From DASPTT01 sp035623275 (GTDB lineage: Bacteria; Actinomycetota; Acidimicrobiia; Acidimicrobiales; UBA8190), in the NCBI GenBank assembly GCA_035623275.1, contig DASPTT010000135.1, forward strand, positions 1 through 19,344: a DNA stretch of 19,344 nt, read 5' to 3'. The notes beneath the pieces are model-generated. The model did not search any database. It saw only the letters and a list, made by a program, of their open reading frames with translations, and had not been told where the DNA came from. The position numbers and the translations under genes were made by a program. Shown in pieces: positions 6,812 through 13,936 of this stretch. Position 1 is the stretch's first letter; the number at the start of each line of letters is the position of its first letter.

Positions 6812-7998
6812 GCGTCGGCCCGCCATCCCTGCCCTCGCCGGGCGTCCCCGGCGCCGCAGTGCAGACCGAGCGACCGCCCCCGGCGCCGACGGGCGCATCG
6901 GGTCCGTCGCGCCGTGAGGGTGACGGCGGGCGAGGCTCGTTTGTGCCGACCTGGCCTCTCATCGCCACCAAGTTCCTGGAGCTTCGCAAGCGCCGGGGAC
7001 TCATGGTGGCGGTGCTCCTGCTCACGGTCGGCCTGCCAGTCGTCGTGCTGGGCATCCGATTGCTCTTCCACCTGGTCGCGCCGCACAGCTACGGGCCGGC
7101 GGGGAGCCCGAGCGTCTTTGCCGGGCTGACTGCGCCCATGGCCGAGTTCGGGTTCATCATCGCCGCCACCCTGGGAGCCACCGCGGGGACCTCGGACCTC
7201 GCCGACGGGGTGTTCCGGCACCTGGTGGTGACGGGGCGTTCCCGGCTCGCGCTGTACCTGGCGCGCCTGCCGGCGGGCCTGTCCATCGTTCTGCCGCTGG
7301 TCGCCGTCGCCTTCGCGCTGCTCTGCTTCGTGACCGCCTACGCCGGCTCCCCGCAGCCGGCGGCCCTCAACGAGAACGGTGTCAGCGTCCCGCTCCATCT
7401 CGACCAGGCGCAGCTAGAGGGGTGGCTGCTGGGGCACCCGGAGCAAGCGGCGCGGGCCTTCTCGATCGGACCCATCGGCGTGAAGGCCGAAGGCCAAGGC
7501 ATCGTCCAGTTGGCACCGGCAACCCCCACCGACGTCCGGGGGTTCGTCGAACACAACATCGCCGGCATCGACAGCTCCTACACCAACGACGAGCTCTCCG
7601 CGCTCAATCCGGCTGACAACGAGATGGCCAAGATCGGACTGTGGCTCGAGCTCGAGGTGGCGATCGGGTTCATCGTCGGCCTCGGCCTCGGCTCGCTGAT
7701 CGGCCAGCGGACAGTGGCCACGATCATGATGATCGCGCTCGAGATCATCGTCACCCCGATCCTGGCCAACGTCCAAATCCCGTACTTCGTCAACGGCCAA
7801 CGCCTCGTCGTGGGGGTCGCCATGGACCAGCTTCGCCCGGCTGGCATGGCGACGACGGGCGGTCGGCGCATCTTCGGTGGTCACGGCGCGCTGGGGATTC
7901 CGCCCATGCCGACGTGGGCGATGGTCAGCGTGATCGTGGGCTGGATCGTCGGGTGGACAGTGATCGGCGCCTGGCGCATGGCCACCCGCGACGCTTAG
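6808..7998 (+). CDS. ABC-2 type transporter permease
   Basis: The 396-residue product starts within the stop codon of the ATPase gene (ATGA), so the two subunits are translationally coupled. A Pro-rich cytoplasmic N-terminus (1-48) precedes ATKFLELRKRRG, the usual cytoplasmic lead-in of ABC-2 permeases, and the first membrane segment at about 65-90. Further segments lie at about 110-130, 150-180, 272-290, 300-320 and 368-390. A large hydrophilic loop (about 185-265), likely extracytoplasmic, separates the two halves. The gene pair probably forms a 2+2 exporter; the substrate cannot be read from sequence. The closing gene of the rightward block, it converges with the acylphosphatase gene. Confidence 0.88.
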   Translation: MSVGPPSLPSPGVPGAAVQTERPPPAPTGASGPSRREGDGGRGSFVPTWPLIATKFLELRKRRGLMVAVLLLTVGLPVVVLGIRLLFHLVAPHSYGPAGSPSVFAGLTAPMAEFGFIIAATLGATAGTSDLADGVFRHLVVTGRSRLALYLARLPAGLSIVLPLVAVAFALLCFVTAYAGSPQPAALNENGVSVPLHLDQAQLEGWLLGHPEQAARAFSIGPIGVKAEGQGIVQLAPATPTDVRGFVEHNIAGIDSSYTNDELSALNPADNEMAKIGLWLELEVAIGFIVGLGLGSLIGQRTVATIMMIALEIIVTPILANVQIPYFVNGQRLVVGVAMDQLRPAGMATTGGRRIFGGHGALGIPPMPTWAMVSVIVGWIVGWTVIGAWRMATRDA

Positions 7999-8018
7999 GC
8001 GCGTCTGCGCGACCCTCG

Positions 8019-8034
8019 GATCGTCCCGACGATC
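8019..8034. terminator. Inverted repeat between convergent genes
   Basis: GATCGTC and GACGATC are separated by CC in the 67-bp gap between the ABC permease stop and the acylphosphatase stop. The position suits a bidirectional terminator, but the stem is short and no U-tract follows. Confidence 0.3.
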
Positions 8035-8065
8035 GAGACGGCTGCATCTGACCTACGGACCGAAA

Positions 8066-8359
8066 TCAGCGGACCGTGAAGCCGAGCTCGTGCACCGTCG
8101 GCTCGTCGACCAGCGTCACCCGCGTCACCCGGGCGAGTGGCGGTCCCTGCCGGCACCAGGCCACCAGGGCCTCGACGTCCCCGCTCCGCCCTTCGAACAC
8201 CGCCTCCACACGGCCGTCGGCCAGGTTGCGGACCCATCCGCCGAGGCCCGCGTCGGCCGCTCGGCGCGCGCACGAGGCCCGGAAGCCCACGCCCTGCACG
8301 AAGCCGTCGACGACCACCCGCCGGCGCACCGTGGCGACGCGTTGCCCGTCGGTGGTCAC
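8066..8359 (-). CDS. acyP: Acylphosphatase
   Basis: The product has 97 residues, the normal size for the family, which hydrolyses acyl phosphates such as carbamoyl phosphate, acetyl phosphate or 1,3-bisphosphoglycerate. The signature VDGFVQGVGFR places catalytic Arg27 in the phosphate loop, and GWVRNLADGRVEAVFEG supplies catalytic Asn45 and the second signature. GTG 8359 overlaps the stop of the CDF transporter gene as GTGA, indicating translational coupling. An in-frame GTG ten codons later would also leave the fold intact. It is the last gene of the leftward cluster. The coupling to a metal exporter is unexplained by the enzyme's known role. Confidence 0.93.
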   Translation of the reverse strand: MTTDGQRVATVRRRVVVDGFVQGVGFRASCARRAADAGLGGWVRNLADGRVEAVFEGRSGDVEALVAWCRQGPPLARVTRVTLVDEPTVHELGFTVR

Positions 8360-9369
8360 GCCGAGGCCGGTGTGCCCGGACCCGGACCCGGGACCCGCGC
8401 CACCGCCGGCGCCGGCGCGGGCAGGGCATCCGTGGCCGGGCCGTCGACCCGGCAGGGGTCTTCCTCGCCCTCCTCGCAGCGCTCGCACTCCAGCTCGAGC
8501 GTGCTGTGCGAGATGGCATAGGGCGCCCCCCGCAGCATCCCCTTGATCCGCTCGCCCACCACCTGCGCCTCCTCGAGGCTGGGGTGGCCGGTGAGCACGA
8601 TGTGCGCGGACAGGGCGCGAACGTCGCTGGAGAGGCTCCACACGTGCAGGTCGTGGACCTCGGCCACCTCCGGCACGCCGGTGACGGCGCCAGCCAGCTC
8701 CGCCAGGTCGATGTCGGCGGGCACGGACTCGAGCAGCACCCCGATGCTGTCGCGCAGGATGCGCACGGCCTCGACGAGGATGAGCGCGCCCACGGCGAGC
8801 GCTGCGATCGGGTCCGCGCGCTCGAGCGACGGGTCGAGGACGAGGATGCCGCCGGCCACGAGTACGGCGAGGGAGCCCAGGGCGTCGCCACCCATGTGCA
8901 GGAACGCACTGCGCATGTTGAGGTCGGCCGAGTCCTCGCGCAGGACGAGGGCGGCACCCGCGTTCACCGCGAAGGCGATGGCGGCCACCAGCACCATCGT
9001 GGTCCCGTGCGCGGCGCGCGGGTGGACGAGCCGCACGATGCTGCCCACGGCGATCCCGACGGTGACGACCGCGATGACCGCCGCGTTGGCCAGCGCGGCC
9101 AGGATCGGGCCCCGGTGGTAGCCGAAGGTCCTCGAACTGGAGCGGGGGCGCGCGGTGAGGCGGACGGCCACCAGCGACACCGCGATGCCGGCTCCGTCGG
9201 TCAGGTTGTGGCCGGCGTCGGCGAGGAGGCCGATGGAATGGGCGGCCAGGCCGGCCACGAGCTGGGTGAGGGCCAGGGCGACATTGAGGCCCAGGGTGAG
9301 GGCCAGACGCCGGGAGCGGCGCGTCGTTCGCTCGATCGTGCTCCCGTCGATCGTGCTCCGGTCGGCCAT
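8356..9369 (-). CDS. Cation diffusion facilitator (CDF) metal exporter with Cys-containing tail
   Basis: The product has 337 residues and six membrane segments. The transport site is visible as HNLTD (His54, Asp58) in helix 2 and HMGGD (His158, Asp162) in helix 5, the His/Asp pattern of zinc- or cobalt-exporting CDF proteins (CzcD/ZitB type). The cytoplasmic domain (about 215-290) includes VHDLHVWSLSSD, typical of the family's metal-binding dimer domain. After STLELE a non-standard tail carries Cys295, Cys298 and Cys306 (CERC...PC) followed by a Pro/Ala/Gly stretch. ATG 9369 has AGGGGG at 9379-9384 with 9-nt spacing. It follows the nucleotidyltransferase gene by 38 nt on the same strand and overlaps the acylphosphatase gene by GTGA. 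Confidence 0.92.
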   Translation of the reverse strand: MADRSTIDGSTIERTTRRSRRLALTLGLNVALALTQLVAGLAAHSIGLLADAGHNLTDGAGIAVSLVAVRLTARPRSSSRTFGYHRGPILAALANAAVIAVVTVGIAVGSIVRLVHPRAAHGTTMVLVAAIAFAVNAGAALVLREDSADLNMRSAFLHMGGDALGSLAVLVAGGILVLDPSLERADPIAALAVGALILVEAVRILRDSIGVLLESVPADIDLAELAGAVTGVPEVAEVHDLHVWSLSSDVRALSAHIVLTGHPSLEEAQVVGERIKGMLRGAPYAISHSTLELECERCEEGEEDPCRVDGPATDALPAPAPAVARVPGPGPGTPASA

Positions 9370-9407
9370 TGGCGCGTTCCCCCTGGGGAAAGCCTAACCG
9401 GGGGTGC

Positions 9408-10331
9408 TCAGCGCACGGACTCCCAGGGCCACTCGGCGCGCTCGCCCCGCCCCACGAGTTCTGCGAGCTCGAGACGGGCCACCTGCAGGTCGTCCGCGTG
9501 CGTGACGCCGATGCACCGGCCCTCGGCGGCGAGCACCTCCACCCCGCCCTCGGTCTTGTTGCCCTTGCGGACCATGGCGCCGACCACGTCGGGGAGGAGG
9601 ACCTCGGCGTCCGACCCGGCCTCTGCCGGGTCGACCCGCCCGTCGGGTGCCACCGCCGGGTGCTCGGCGCGCACGGCGCGCTCGAAGACGTGCCAGATCG
9701 AGGGCCGGAACCCCCAGAGGTTCATCGACACCGGTGTGGTGCCCGCCAGCTCTGCCGGGTCGAGGCCGTCGCCCACGGCGAAGGTGCCGTCGGCCAGTCG
9801 CGTGACCTTCCGGCGCTCGACCATCGAGCGCAGCTTCCCGTCGGGGGTCGTCTCCACGGTGCCGCGGGTGACGGGGTCGCCGCTCACGACGGTGTCCTCG
9901 AGGCGGAACGTGACGAGGACGTGGTCGTTGCCGTCGGCGGCCAGCGCGCCGGCCAACTGGCGCAGCGGCCCGACCCCGTAGACGTCGTCCGCGTTGACCA
10001 CCCCGAAGGGACGGCGGCCGACGACGTCGCGGGCGCAGAGGACCGCGTGCGCGGTGCCGAGCGGGACGGTCTGCTCCACCGCGGTGACGGTGACGCCCCG
10101 AGGCCAGCAGCGCTCGACGTGGTACTCGATGGCCGGCCCGCTATGGGGCCCGAGGACGAGGACGACGTGCCCGAAGCCGGCGTCGAGCGCGTCGCTGGTG
10201 GTCAGGTCGATGACGGCCTCGCCGTGGGGACCGACGGGCGCCAGCGGCTTGCAGCCGCCGTAGCGCTTGGCCATACCGGCGGCGAGCATCACGAGGACGG
10301 GGCGCGAGGCCCCGCGGCCGTCCGGTGTCAT
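9408..10331 (-). CDS. Nucleotidyltransferase of the sugar-phosphate/NTP transferase fold
   Basis: The product has 307 residues. The N-terminal LAAGMAKRYGGCKPL (16-30) is a variant of the nucleotide-binding LAAGxGxR...KPL loop of NTP transferases. LGTAHAV (91-97) and VVNADDVYG (111-119, Asp115/Asp116 as likely metal ligands) complete the active-site pattern of enzymes that transfer NMP onto a phosphorylated acceptor (PF00483-like). SMNLWGFRPSIWHVFE near residue 225 corresponds to the strand-helix that closes the site. The acceptor is unknown. ATG 10331 overlaps the stop of the FabH-like gene as ATGA, so the two are translationally coupled, which points to an activated-headgroup or activated-sugar step tied to acyl synthesis. 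No acyltransferase or hexapeptide-repeat domain is present. Confidence 0.85.
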   Translation of the reverse strand: MTPDGRGASRPVLVMLAAGMAKRYGGCKPLAPVGPHGEAVIDLTTSDALDAGFGHVVLVLGPHSGPAIEYHVERCWPRGVTVTAVEQTVPLGTAHAVLCARDVVGRRPFGVVNADDVYGVGPLRQLAGALAADGNDHVLVTFRLEDTVVSGDPVTRGTVETTPDGKLRSMVERRKVTRLADGTFAVGDGLDPAELAGTTPVSMNLWGFRPSIWHVFERAVRAEHPAVAPDGRVDPAEAGSDAEVLLPDVVGAMVRKGNKTEGGVEVLAAEGRCIGVTHADDLQVARLELAELVGRGERAEWPWESVR

Positions 10332-11254
10332 CCGCCCCAGCGCAGCACGGCGCTGGCCCACGTCATGCCGCCTCCGAACCCCGACAGCAGGACCAGCCCG
10401 CCGGGCTGGAGCCGTCCCGTGTCGAGGGCGTCGGCGAGCGCGAGCGGGATGGAGGCCGACGACGTGTTCCCGTAGCGGTCGATCGTCACCACGCAGCGCT
10501 CCGCGGGGATCCCGAGGCGGTCGGCGGCGGCGGTGATGATGCGGGCGTTGGCCTGGTGGGGGACGAAGAGGTCCATGTCGTCGGGCCGAAGTCCGGCACG
10601 GCCGAGCGCGGCGGTCGACGAGTCGACCACCGCTCGCACCGCGTGACGGAAGATCTCCTTGCCGTTCATGTACAGGTACCCGCCGGTGTCGCACTTGAGC
10701 AGGTGCCGCAGCGACCCGTCCGCGCCGAGGTCCCAGGCCAGCAGCTCCCCGGGGCCGTCCACCGCCTCGAGCACCACCGCGCCCGCGCCGTCGCCCACCA
10801 GCACCGCCAACGACCGGTCGTCCCAGTCGGTGATGCGGGAGAGCGTCTCGGACCCGACGACCAGCACGCGCCGGGCCCCGGCCAGGATCATGCCGTGGGC
10901 GACAACCAGGGAGTAGACGAAGCCCGAGCAGGCCGCGTTGACGTCGAAGGCCCCGCCCGCGATGGCGAGCGCGTCCTGCACGGTCGCCGACGTCCCGGGC
11001 ACCACCGCGTCGGCCGTGGTGGTGGCCAGCACCAGCAGGTCGATCTCGTCCCCCGAGCGCCCGGCGCGCTCGAGCGCCTGGCGGCCGGCCGCGATCGCCA
11101 ATTCGGACGTCGTGCCGCCGATGTGGCGCTGGCGGATGCCCGTGCGCTCGACGATCCACTCGTCGCTGGTGTCCAGGCGTGCCGAGAGGTCGTCGTTGGT
11201 GACGATCTTGTCGGGGACCGCGGTCCCCCAGCCGGTGACGACGGCGCCCGGCAC
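10328..11254 (-). CDS. Beta-ketoacyl-ACP synthase III (KAS III/FabH-like)
   Basis: The product has 308 residues, close to the usual 310-330. The catalytic triad is complete: Cys109 in NAACSGF, His233 in PHQAN and Asn263 in GNTSSAS. The N-terminal VTGWGTAVPDKIVTNDDL and EWIVERTGI are standard for the family, as is the C-terminal SGFGGGMTWASAVLRW. Such enzymes condense an acyl-CoA starter with malonyl-ACP, or act as starter or acyl-transfer enzymes in specialised pathways. GTG 11254 lies 4 nt after the thiolase stop at 11259, and the gene's own stop overlaps the next start. The company of a thiolase and a nucleotidyltransferase rather than fabD/acpP/fabF suggests a specialised pathway more than housekeeping fatty-acid initiation. 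Confidence 0.92.
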   Translation of the reverse strand: MPGAVVTGWGTAVPDKIVTNDDLSARLDTSDEWIVERTGIRQRHIGGTTSELAIAAGRQALERAGRSGDEIDLLVLATTTADAVVPGTSATVQDALAIAGGAFDVNAACSGFVYSLVVAHGMILAGARRVLVVGSETLSRITDWDDRSLAVLVGDGAGAVVLEAVDGPGELLAWDLGADGSLRHLLKCDTGGYLYMNGKEIFRHAVRAVVDSSTAALGRAGLRPDDMDLFVPHQANARIITAAADRLGIPAERCVVTIDRYGNTSSASIPLALADALDTGRLQPGGLVLLSGFGGGMTWASAVLRWGG

Positions 11255-11258
11255 GCGA

Positions 11259-12425
11259 TCAGGCCCGCTCGAGGACGTGGACGCCGACGAGCGCCGTGTC
11301 GCCCCCGATGATCCCGCCGGTGTTGACGGAGGCTGCGAGCCGGGGCCGCGGGACCTGCCGCGCCCCGGCCGCGCCCCGCAGTTGGGTGACCAGCTCCACC
11401 ACTTGGCACAGCCCGGTGGCACCGAGCGGGTGCCCGCGCGCCACGAGCCCGCCGCTGGGGTTGACGCACACGTCCCGCCCACCCGGGTCCGTGCGGCCGG
11501 CCGCCGTGGCAGCTCCCGCCTCGCCGGCGGCGAAGAAGCCCAGTGCCTCCAGGGCGTAGAGCTCCTCGGCGCTGGTGGCGTCGTGCAGCTCGAGCACGTC
11601 GATGTCGCCCGGCCCCGCGCCAGCTGCCTTCCACGCCTCGTCGGCCGACACCCGGAGCCGGTCGTGGTACTCGAGCTCGCCGTAGCCCGATCGCAGCACG
11701 CTGGCCAGGATCCGAGGTGCCCCCCGGGCCCCGCCGGCGCGCAGGACGACCGCGGCGGCGCCGTCGGTGAACGACGAGCACATGAGCCGCGTGAGCGGGC
11801 CGGTGACGACCGGCGCGTCCAGGACCTCCTCGACGGTCACGGGCGTGCGGAACTGCGCGAGCGGGTTCTGGGAGGCGACGCGTCGGGCCTTCACGGCCGT
11901 GGCGGCGATCTCCTCCTTGGTGGTGCCGCGCGCTTCGACCTGGTGGCGGACCCAGGTGGCGTTGAGGCCCATGAGGACGCTGCCCGACGGGTTCTCCATC
12001 GCGGCGCGCAGCGCGCCGCGATGATCCGCGGGCAGGCCGTCCTCGATGCCAGCCAGCGTCTGGGCGCGATCACCCGTCCACATCTTCTCGACGCCCATCA
12101 CGAGCACCGGCGACTCGCCCGCCAGCGTGGCGAGGTAGCCGAGATGGAGGCCCGACGAGCCCCCGGCGCAGGAGTTGTCGACGTTGACCACGCCGGCCGA
12201 GCCGAGACCGGCCTCGCGCAGCCAGCTCTGGCCGCGGATGCAGCCCTGGTCGCACAGGCGGCCGCCCAGCGCGTTGGCGGCGACCACCAGCGCGACCTCG
12301 CCCGGCGCGACACCGGCGTCGGCCAGCGCGTCCTCCGCGGCGCGCCGGGCCATGGCGTCGGGGGCCTGGTCGCGGCGGTCCATCGGGGTCATGCCGACGC
12401 CGATGATTCGGACTCCGTGCCTCAA
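11259..12425 (-). CDS. SCP2-type (lipid-transfer-protein-like) thiolase
   Basis: The product has 388 residues starting at TTG 12425. The nucleophile is Cys86 in NVDNSCAGGSSGL. The His-containing motif reads HDATS (281-285) where SCP-x thiolases usually have HDCFS. A canonical NPSGGLVARGHPLGATG (322-338) supplies His332. The C-terminal VNTGGIIGGD lacks the second catalytic Cys of classical thiolases, as expected in the SCP2 branch. Such enzymes cleave or form 3-ketoacyl-CoA thioesters of branched or sterol-type chains. The N-terminal strand RIIGVGMTPM must be included, and no ATG or GTG precedes it in frame, so TTG is the start. The LLM oxidoreductase gene ends 13 nt upstream and the FabH-like gene starts 4 nt downstream. 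Confidence 0.88.
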   Translation of the reverse strand: MRHGVRIIGVGMTPMDRRDQAPDAMARRAAEDALADAGVAPGEVALVVAANALGGRLCDQGCIRGQSWLREAGLGSAGVVNVDNSCAGGSSGLHLGYLATLAGESPVLVMGVEKMWTGDRAQTLAGIEDGLPADHRGALRAAMENPSGSVLMGLNATWVRHQVEARGTTKEEIAATAVKARRVASQNPLAQFRTPVTVEEVLDAPVVTGPLTRLMCSSFTDGAAAVVLRAGGARGAPRILASVLRSGYGELEYHDRLRVSADEAWKAAGAGPGDIDVLELHDATSAEELYALEALGFFAAGEAGAATAAGRTDPGGRDVCVNPSGGLVARGHPLGATGLCQVVELVTQLRGAAGARQVPRPRLAASVNTGGIIGGDTALVGVHVLERA

Positions 12426-12430
12426 CCCGA

Positions 12431-12437
12431 CCTCGCC
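12431..12437 (-). promoter_or_regulatory. Ribosome-binding site that decides the thiolase TTG start
   Basis: Read on the minus strand, GGCGAGG lies 5 nt before TTG 12425 and just downstream of the preceding stop codon (12439-12441). No ATG or GTG is available before the essential first beta-strand, so this site supports the rare TTG start. Confidence 0.55.
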
Positions 12438-12438
12438 T

Positions 12439-13359
12439 TCAACGGTCGCTCTGCGCGTCGGCCAGCGCCAACGGCGGACCGGGCGGAGCGTCGGTACGGC
12501 CGGCGAACTCCTGGGCCAACGCCGCGAATGGTACCAGGGGCGCGTCCGCAGTGACGAAGACGGCGACATGCTCGGCACCGGCCTCGACGTAGCGTTCCAC
12601 CACGCGCGCACAATCGCGAGCAGACCCCGCCACGAGGTGGCGGGCGAAGGCACGGCCGGGCATCCCGTAGAGCGATCCCATCCACCGCAGGCCGCGCTCG
12701 GCGGGGTCCTCGCCGTCGATCGACGCGAAGAGCACCACGGCCCGGCGGATCGACGCCGGGTCGCGCCCGGCGCGCACTGCTTCCTTGGCCATGCGGGCCG
12801 ACGCGTCGGCGAACTCGCCGGGGGAGAGGAACAGTGGGATCCAGCCGTCCCCGCGCCACGCGGCACGGCGCACGGCGGCCTCGCTCGAGCCTCCCACCCA
12901 CACCGGGACGTCCCGAGGCGCGGGGAGCTGGCGGTACGCATCGACCGACGCCCAGGCCCGGCGGACCCGGTCGATGCCTTCGTCGAGAGCGCGGCCCCGG
13001 GACTCGAAGGACACGCCGGCGGCGGCGTACTCGCCGGGCCGGCTCCCCGATCCCACGCCCAACACGAAGCGTCCGCCCGACAGGTGGTCGAGCGAGCCCG
13101 CTTGCTTGGCCACCGCCTCCGGTCGCCGCAGAGGCAGCTGCAGGACGCAGGTGCCGACCACCGTCTCGGCGGTGGCGGCGGCCACCACGGCCAGGGCGGA
13201 GAAGCACTCGAGGACGGGCCCGTGCCAGTAGAGGTGGTCGCACGCCCACAGCGCGCTCGCCCCCGCCTCCTCGGCGCCGGACGCCAGCGCCGCGAGCTCC
13301 CGTGCACTCGGCAGCGGCCCGGTCTGGGGGAAGGTCGGCAGCACCAGCCCGAGGGACAC
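12439..13359 (-). CDS. LLM-class flavin-dependent oxidoreductase
   Basis: The product has 306 residues with the luciferase-like TIM-barrel pattern: LGLVLPTFP at the N-terminus, SALWACDHLYW, ETVVGTCVLQLPLRRPEAVA, SLDHLSGGRFVLGVGSG and VPVWVGGSSEAAVRRAA. The segment LSGGRFVLGVGSG is the family's most recognisable block. Many actinobacterial members use coenzyme F420 rather than FMN; the sequence alone does not decide. The substrate is unknown. GTG 13359 is the only suitable start before the first strand; no clear ribosome-binding site precedes it. It is the first gene of the leftward cluster and is divergent from the NifU-like gene, with 115 bp between the starts that must hold the cluster's promoter. 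Confidence 0.9.
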   Translation of the reverse strand: MSLGLVLPTFPQTGPLPSARELAALASGAEEAGASALWACDHLYWHGPVLECFSALAVVAAATAETVVGTCVLQLPLRRPEAVAKQAGSLDHLSGGRFVLGVGSGSRPGEYAAAGVSFESRGRALDEGIDRVRRAWASVDAYRQLPAPRDVPVWVGGSSEAAVRRAAWRGDGWIPLFLSPGEFADASARMAKEAVRAGRDPASIRRAVVLFASIDGEDPAERGLRWMGSLYGMPGRAFARHLVAGSARDCARVVERYVEAGAEHVAVFVTADAPLVPFAALAQEFAGRTDAPPGPPLALADAQSDR

Positions 13360-13474
13360 GCCGCATGGTACCCGGCACCCGATCGGGCCCCCAATGGGCG
13401 CCGTCCCCGGCCTGGGCACGATGCCCCCACCCGGATCGGCACGGTCGACGCCCCGGTCACGGCAGAATGGTTGG

Positions 13475-13798
13475 GTGACCGCCATCTCCGAGGAGGACCG
13501 GACCAAGCGCGAGGAGGACCTGCGGGCCCTGCTCGACCTGATGCGCCCTGCCGTGCAGGCCGACGGAGGCGACCTCGAGCTGGTGTCCTTCGACGTCGAG
13601 ACCGGCGTCGTCGAGGTGCAGCTCCGGGGGGCGTGCAGCTCGTGCGCCATCTCGTCGACCACCCTGCAGGGAGGGGTCGAGCGGATCCTGAAGGGCCGGC
13701 TCGACTGGGTCACCGAGGTCCGGGGCGGGGTGGACGAATCCCTCGACCCCTTCGAGAGCGCGGCCATGGGCCAGGGGGCCTACGTCCCCAAGTTCTAG
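13475..13798 (+). CDS. NifU C-terminal-domain Fe-S cluster scaffold protein
   Basis: The product has 107 residues from GTG 13475. It contains LLDLMRPAVQADGGDLELVSFD and the Fe-S ligand motif GACSSC (Cys54, Cys57), followed by ISSTTLQGGVERIL. This is the standard single-domain NifU/Nfu core that carries or transfers [4Fe-4S] clusters to target enzymes in the cytoplasm. A short C-terminal extension (DPFESAAMGQGAYVPKF) is extra. Upstream start candidates in frame would add a Pro/Ser-rich leader unlike the family. CAGAAT at 13463-13468, 6 nt before the GTG, may be a -10 for a leaderless mRNA. The C-rich tandem repeat begins 18 nt after its stop. Confidence 0.93.
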   Translation: MTAISEEDRTKREEDLRALLDLMRPAVQADGGDLELVSFDVETGVVEVQLRGACSSCAISSTTLQGGVERILKGRLDWVTEVRGGVDESLDPFESAAMGQGAYVPKF

Positions 13799-13815
13799 AG
13801 GGCTCCCAGGCTGCG

Positions 13816-13889
13816 CAGCCCGCCCGTCCCAGCCCCGCCCGTCCTGGCCCCGCCCGTCCCGGCCCCGCCCGTCCCAGCCCCGCCCGTCC
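13816..13889 (+). repeat. C-rich tandem repeat, 15-bp unit, about five copies
   Basis: The unit is CAGCCCCGCCCGTCC with variation only in the first two bases (CA, TG, CG). The first copy is one base short, and a partial sixth copy follows. It is noncoding, lying between the nifU-like stop and the marR promoter. The plus-strand RNA would be C-rich, unstructured and poor in G, as in Rho-loading sites. The minus strand has paired G-runs (GGGCGGGG) in every unit that could form G-quadruplexes. Confidence 0.9.
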
Positions 13890-13908
13890 CGGCCGCGGGG
13901 ACCGATGG

Positions 13909-13928
13909 TTAGCAAACCTAATTAGAAT
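13909..13928 (+). promoter_or_regulatory. Promoter and probable MarR operator
   Basis: This AT-rich island stands out in GC-rich surroundings. TTAG(13909-13912)-5 nt-CTAA(13918-13921) is an inverted repeat, overlapped by the palindrome CTAATTAG (13918-13925). TAGAAT at 13923-13928 fits a -10 element whose start site would fall within a few bases of ATG 13937. MarR proteins usually repress their own operon by binding such palindromes over the -10 region, so autoregulation of marR-MFS is likely. Confidence 0.6.
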
Positions 13929-13936
13929 AGGGAAGC

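Noticed and set aside
5483..6898. Long minus-strand open frame opposite the ABC ATPase gene
   Set aside because: It mirrors the ATPase gene codon by codon and has no recognisable motif; the plus strand holds Walker A, Walker B and signature motifs.
8137..9981. Long plus-strand open frame opposite the CDF and nucleotidyltransferase genes
   Set aside because: The translation is Arg/Gly/Pro/Ala-rich without any domain, and the opposite strand encodes two clear protein families; open antisense frames are expected at this GC content.
13816..13889. CRISPR array
   Set aside because: The units are contiguous, 15 bp long and without unique spacers.
13457..13915. Minus-strand open frame with a five-residue repeat
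   Set aside because: The peptide repeat merely reflects the 15-bp tandem repeat read in frame, and the rest is antisense to the nifU-like gene.
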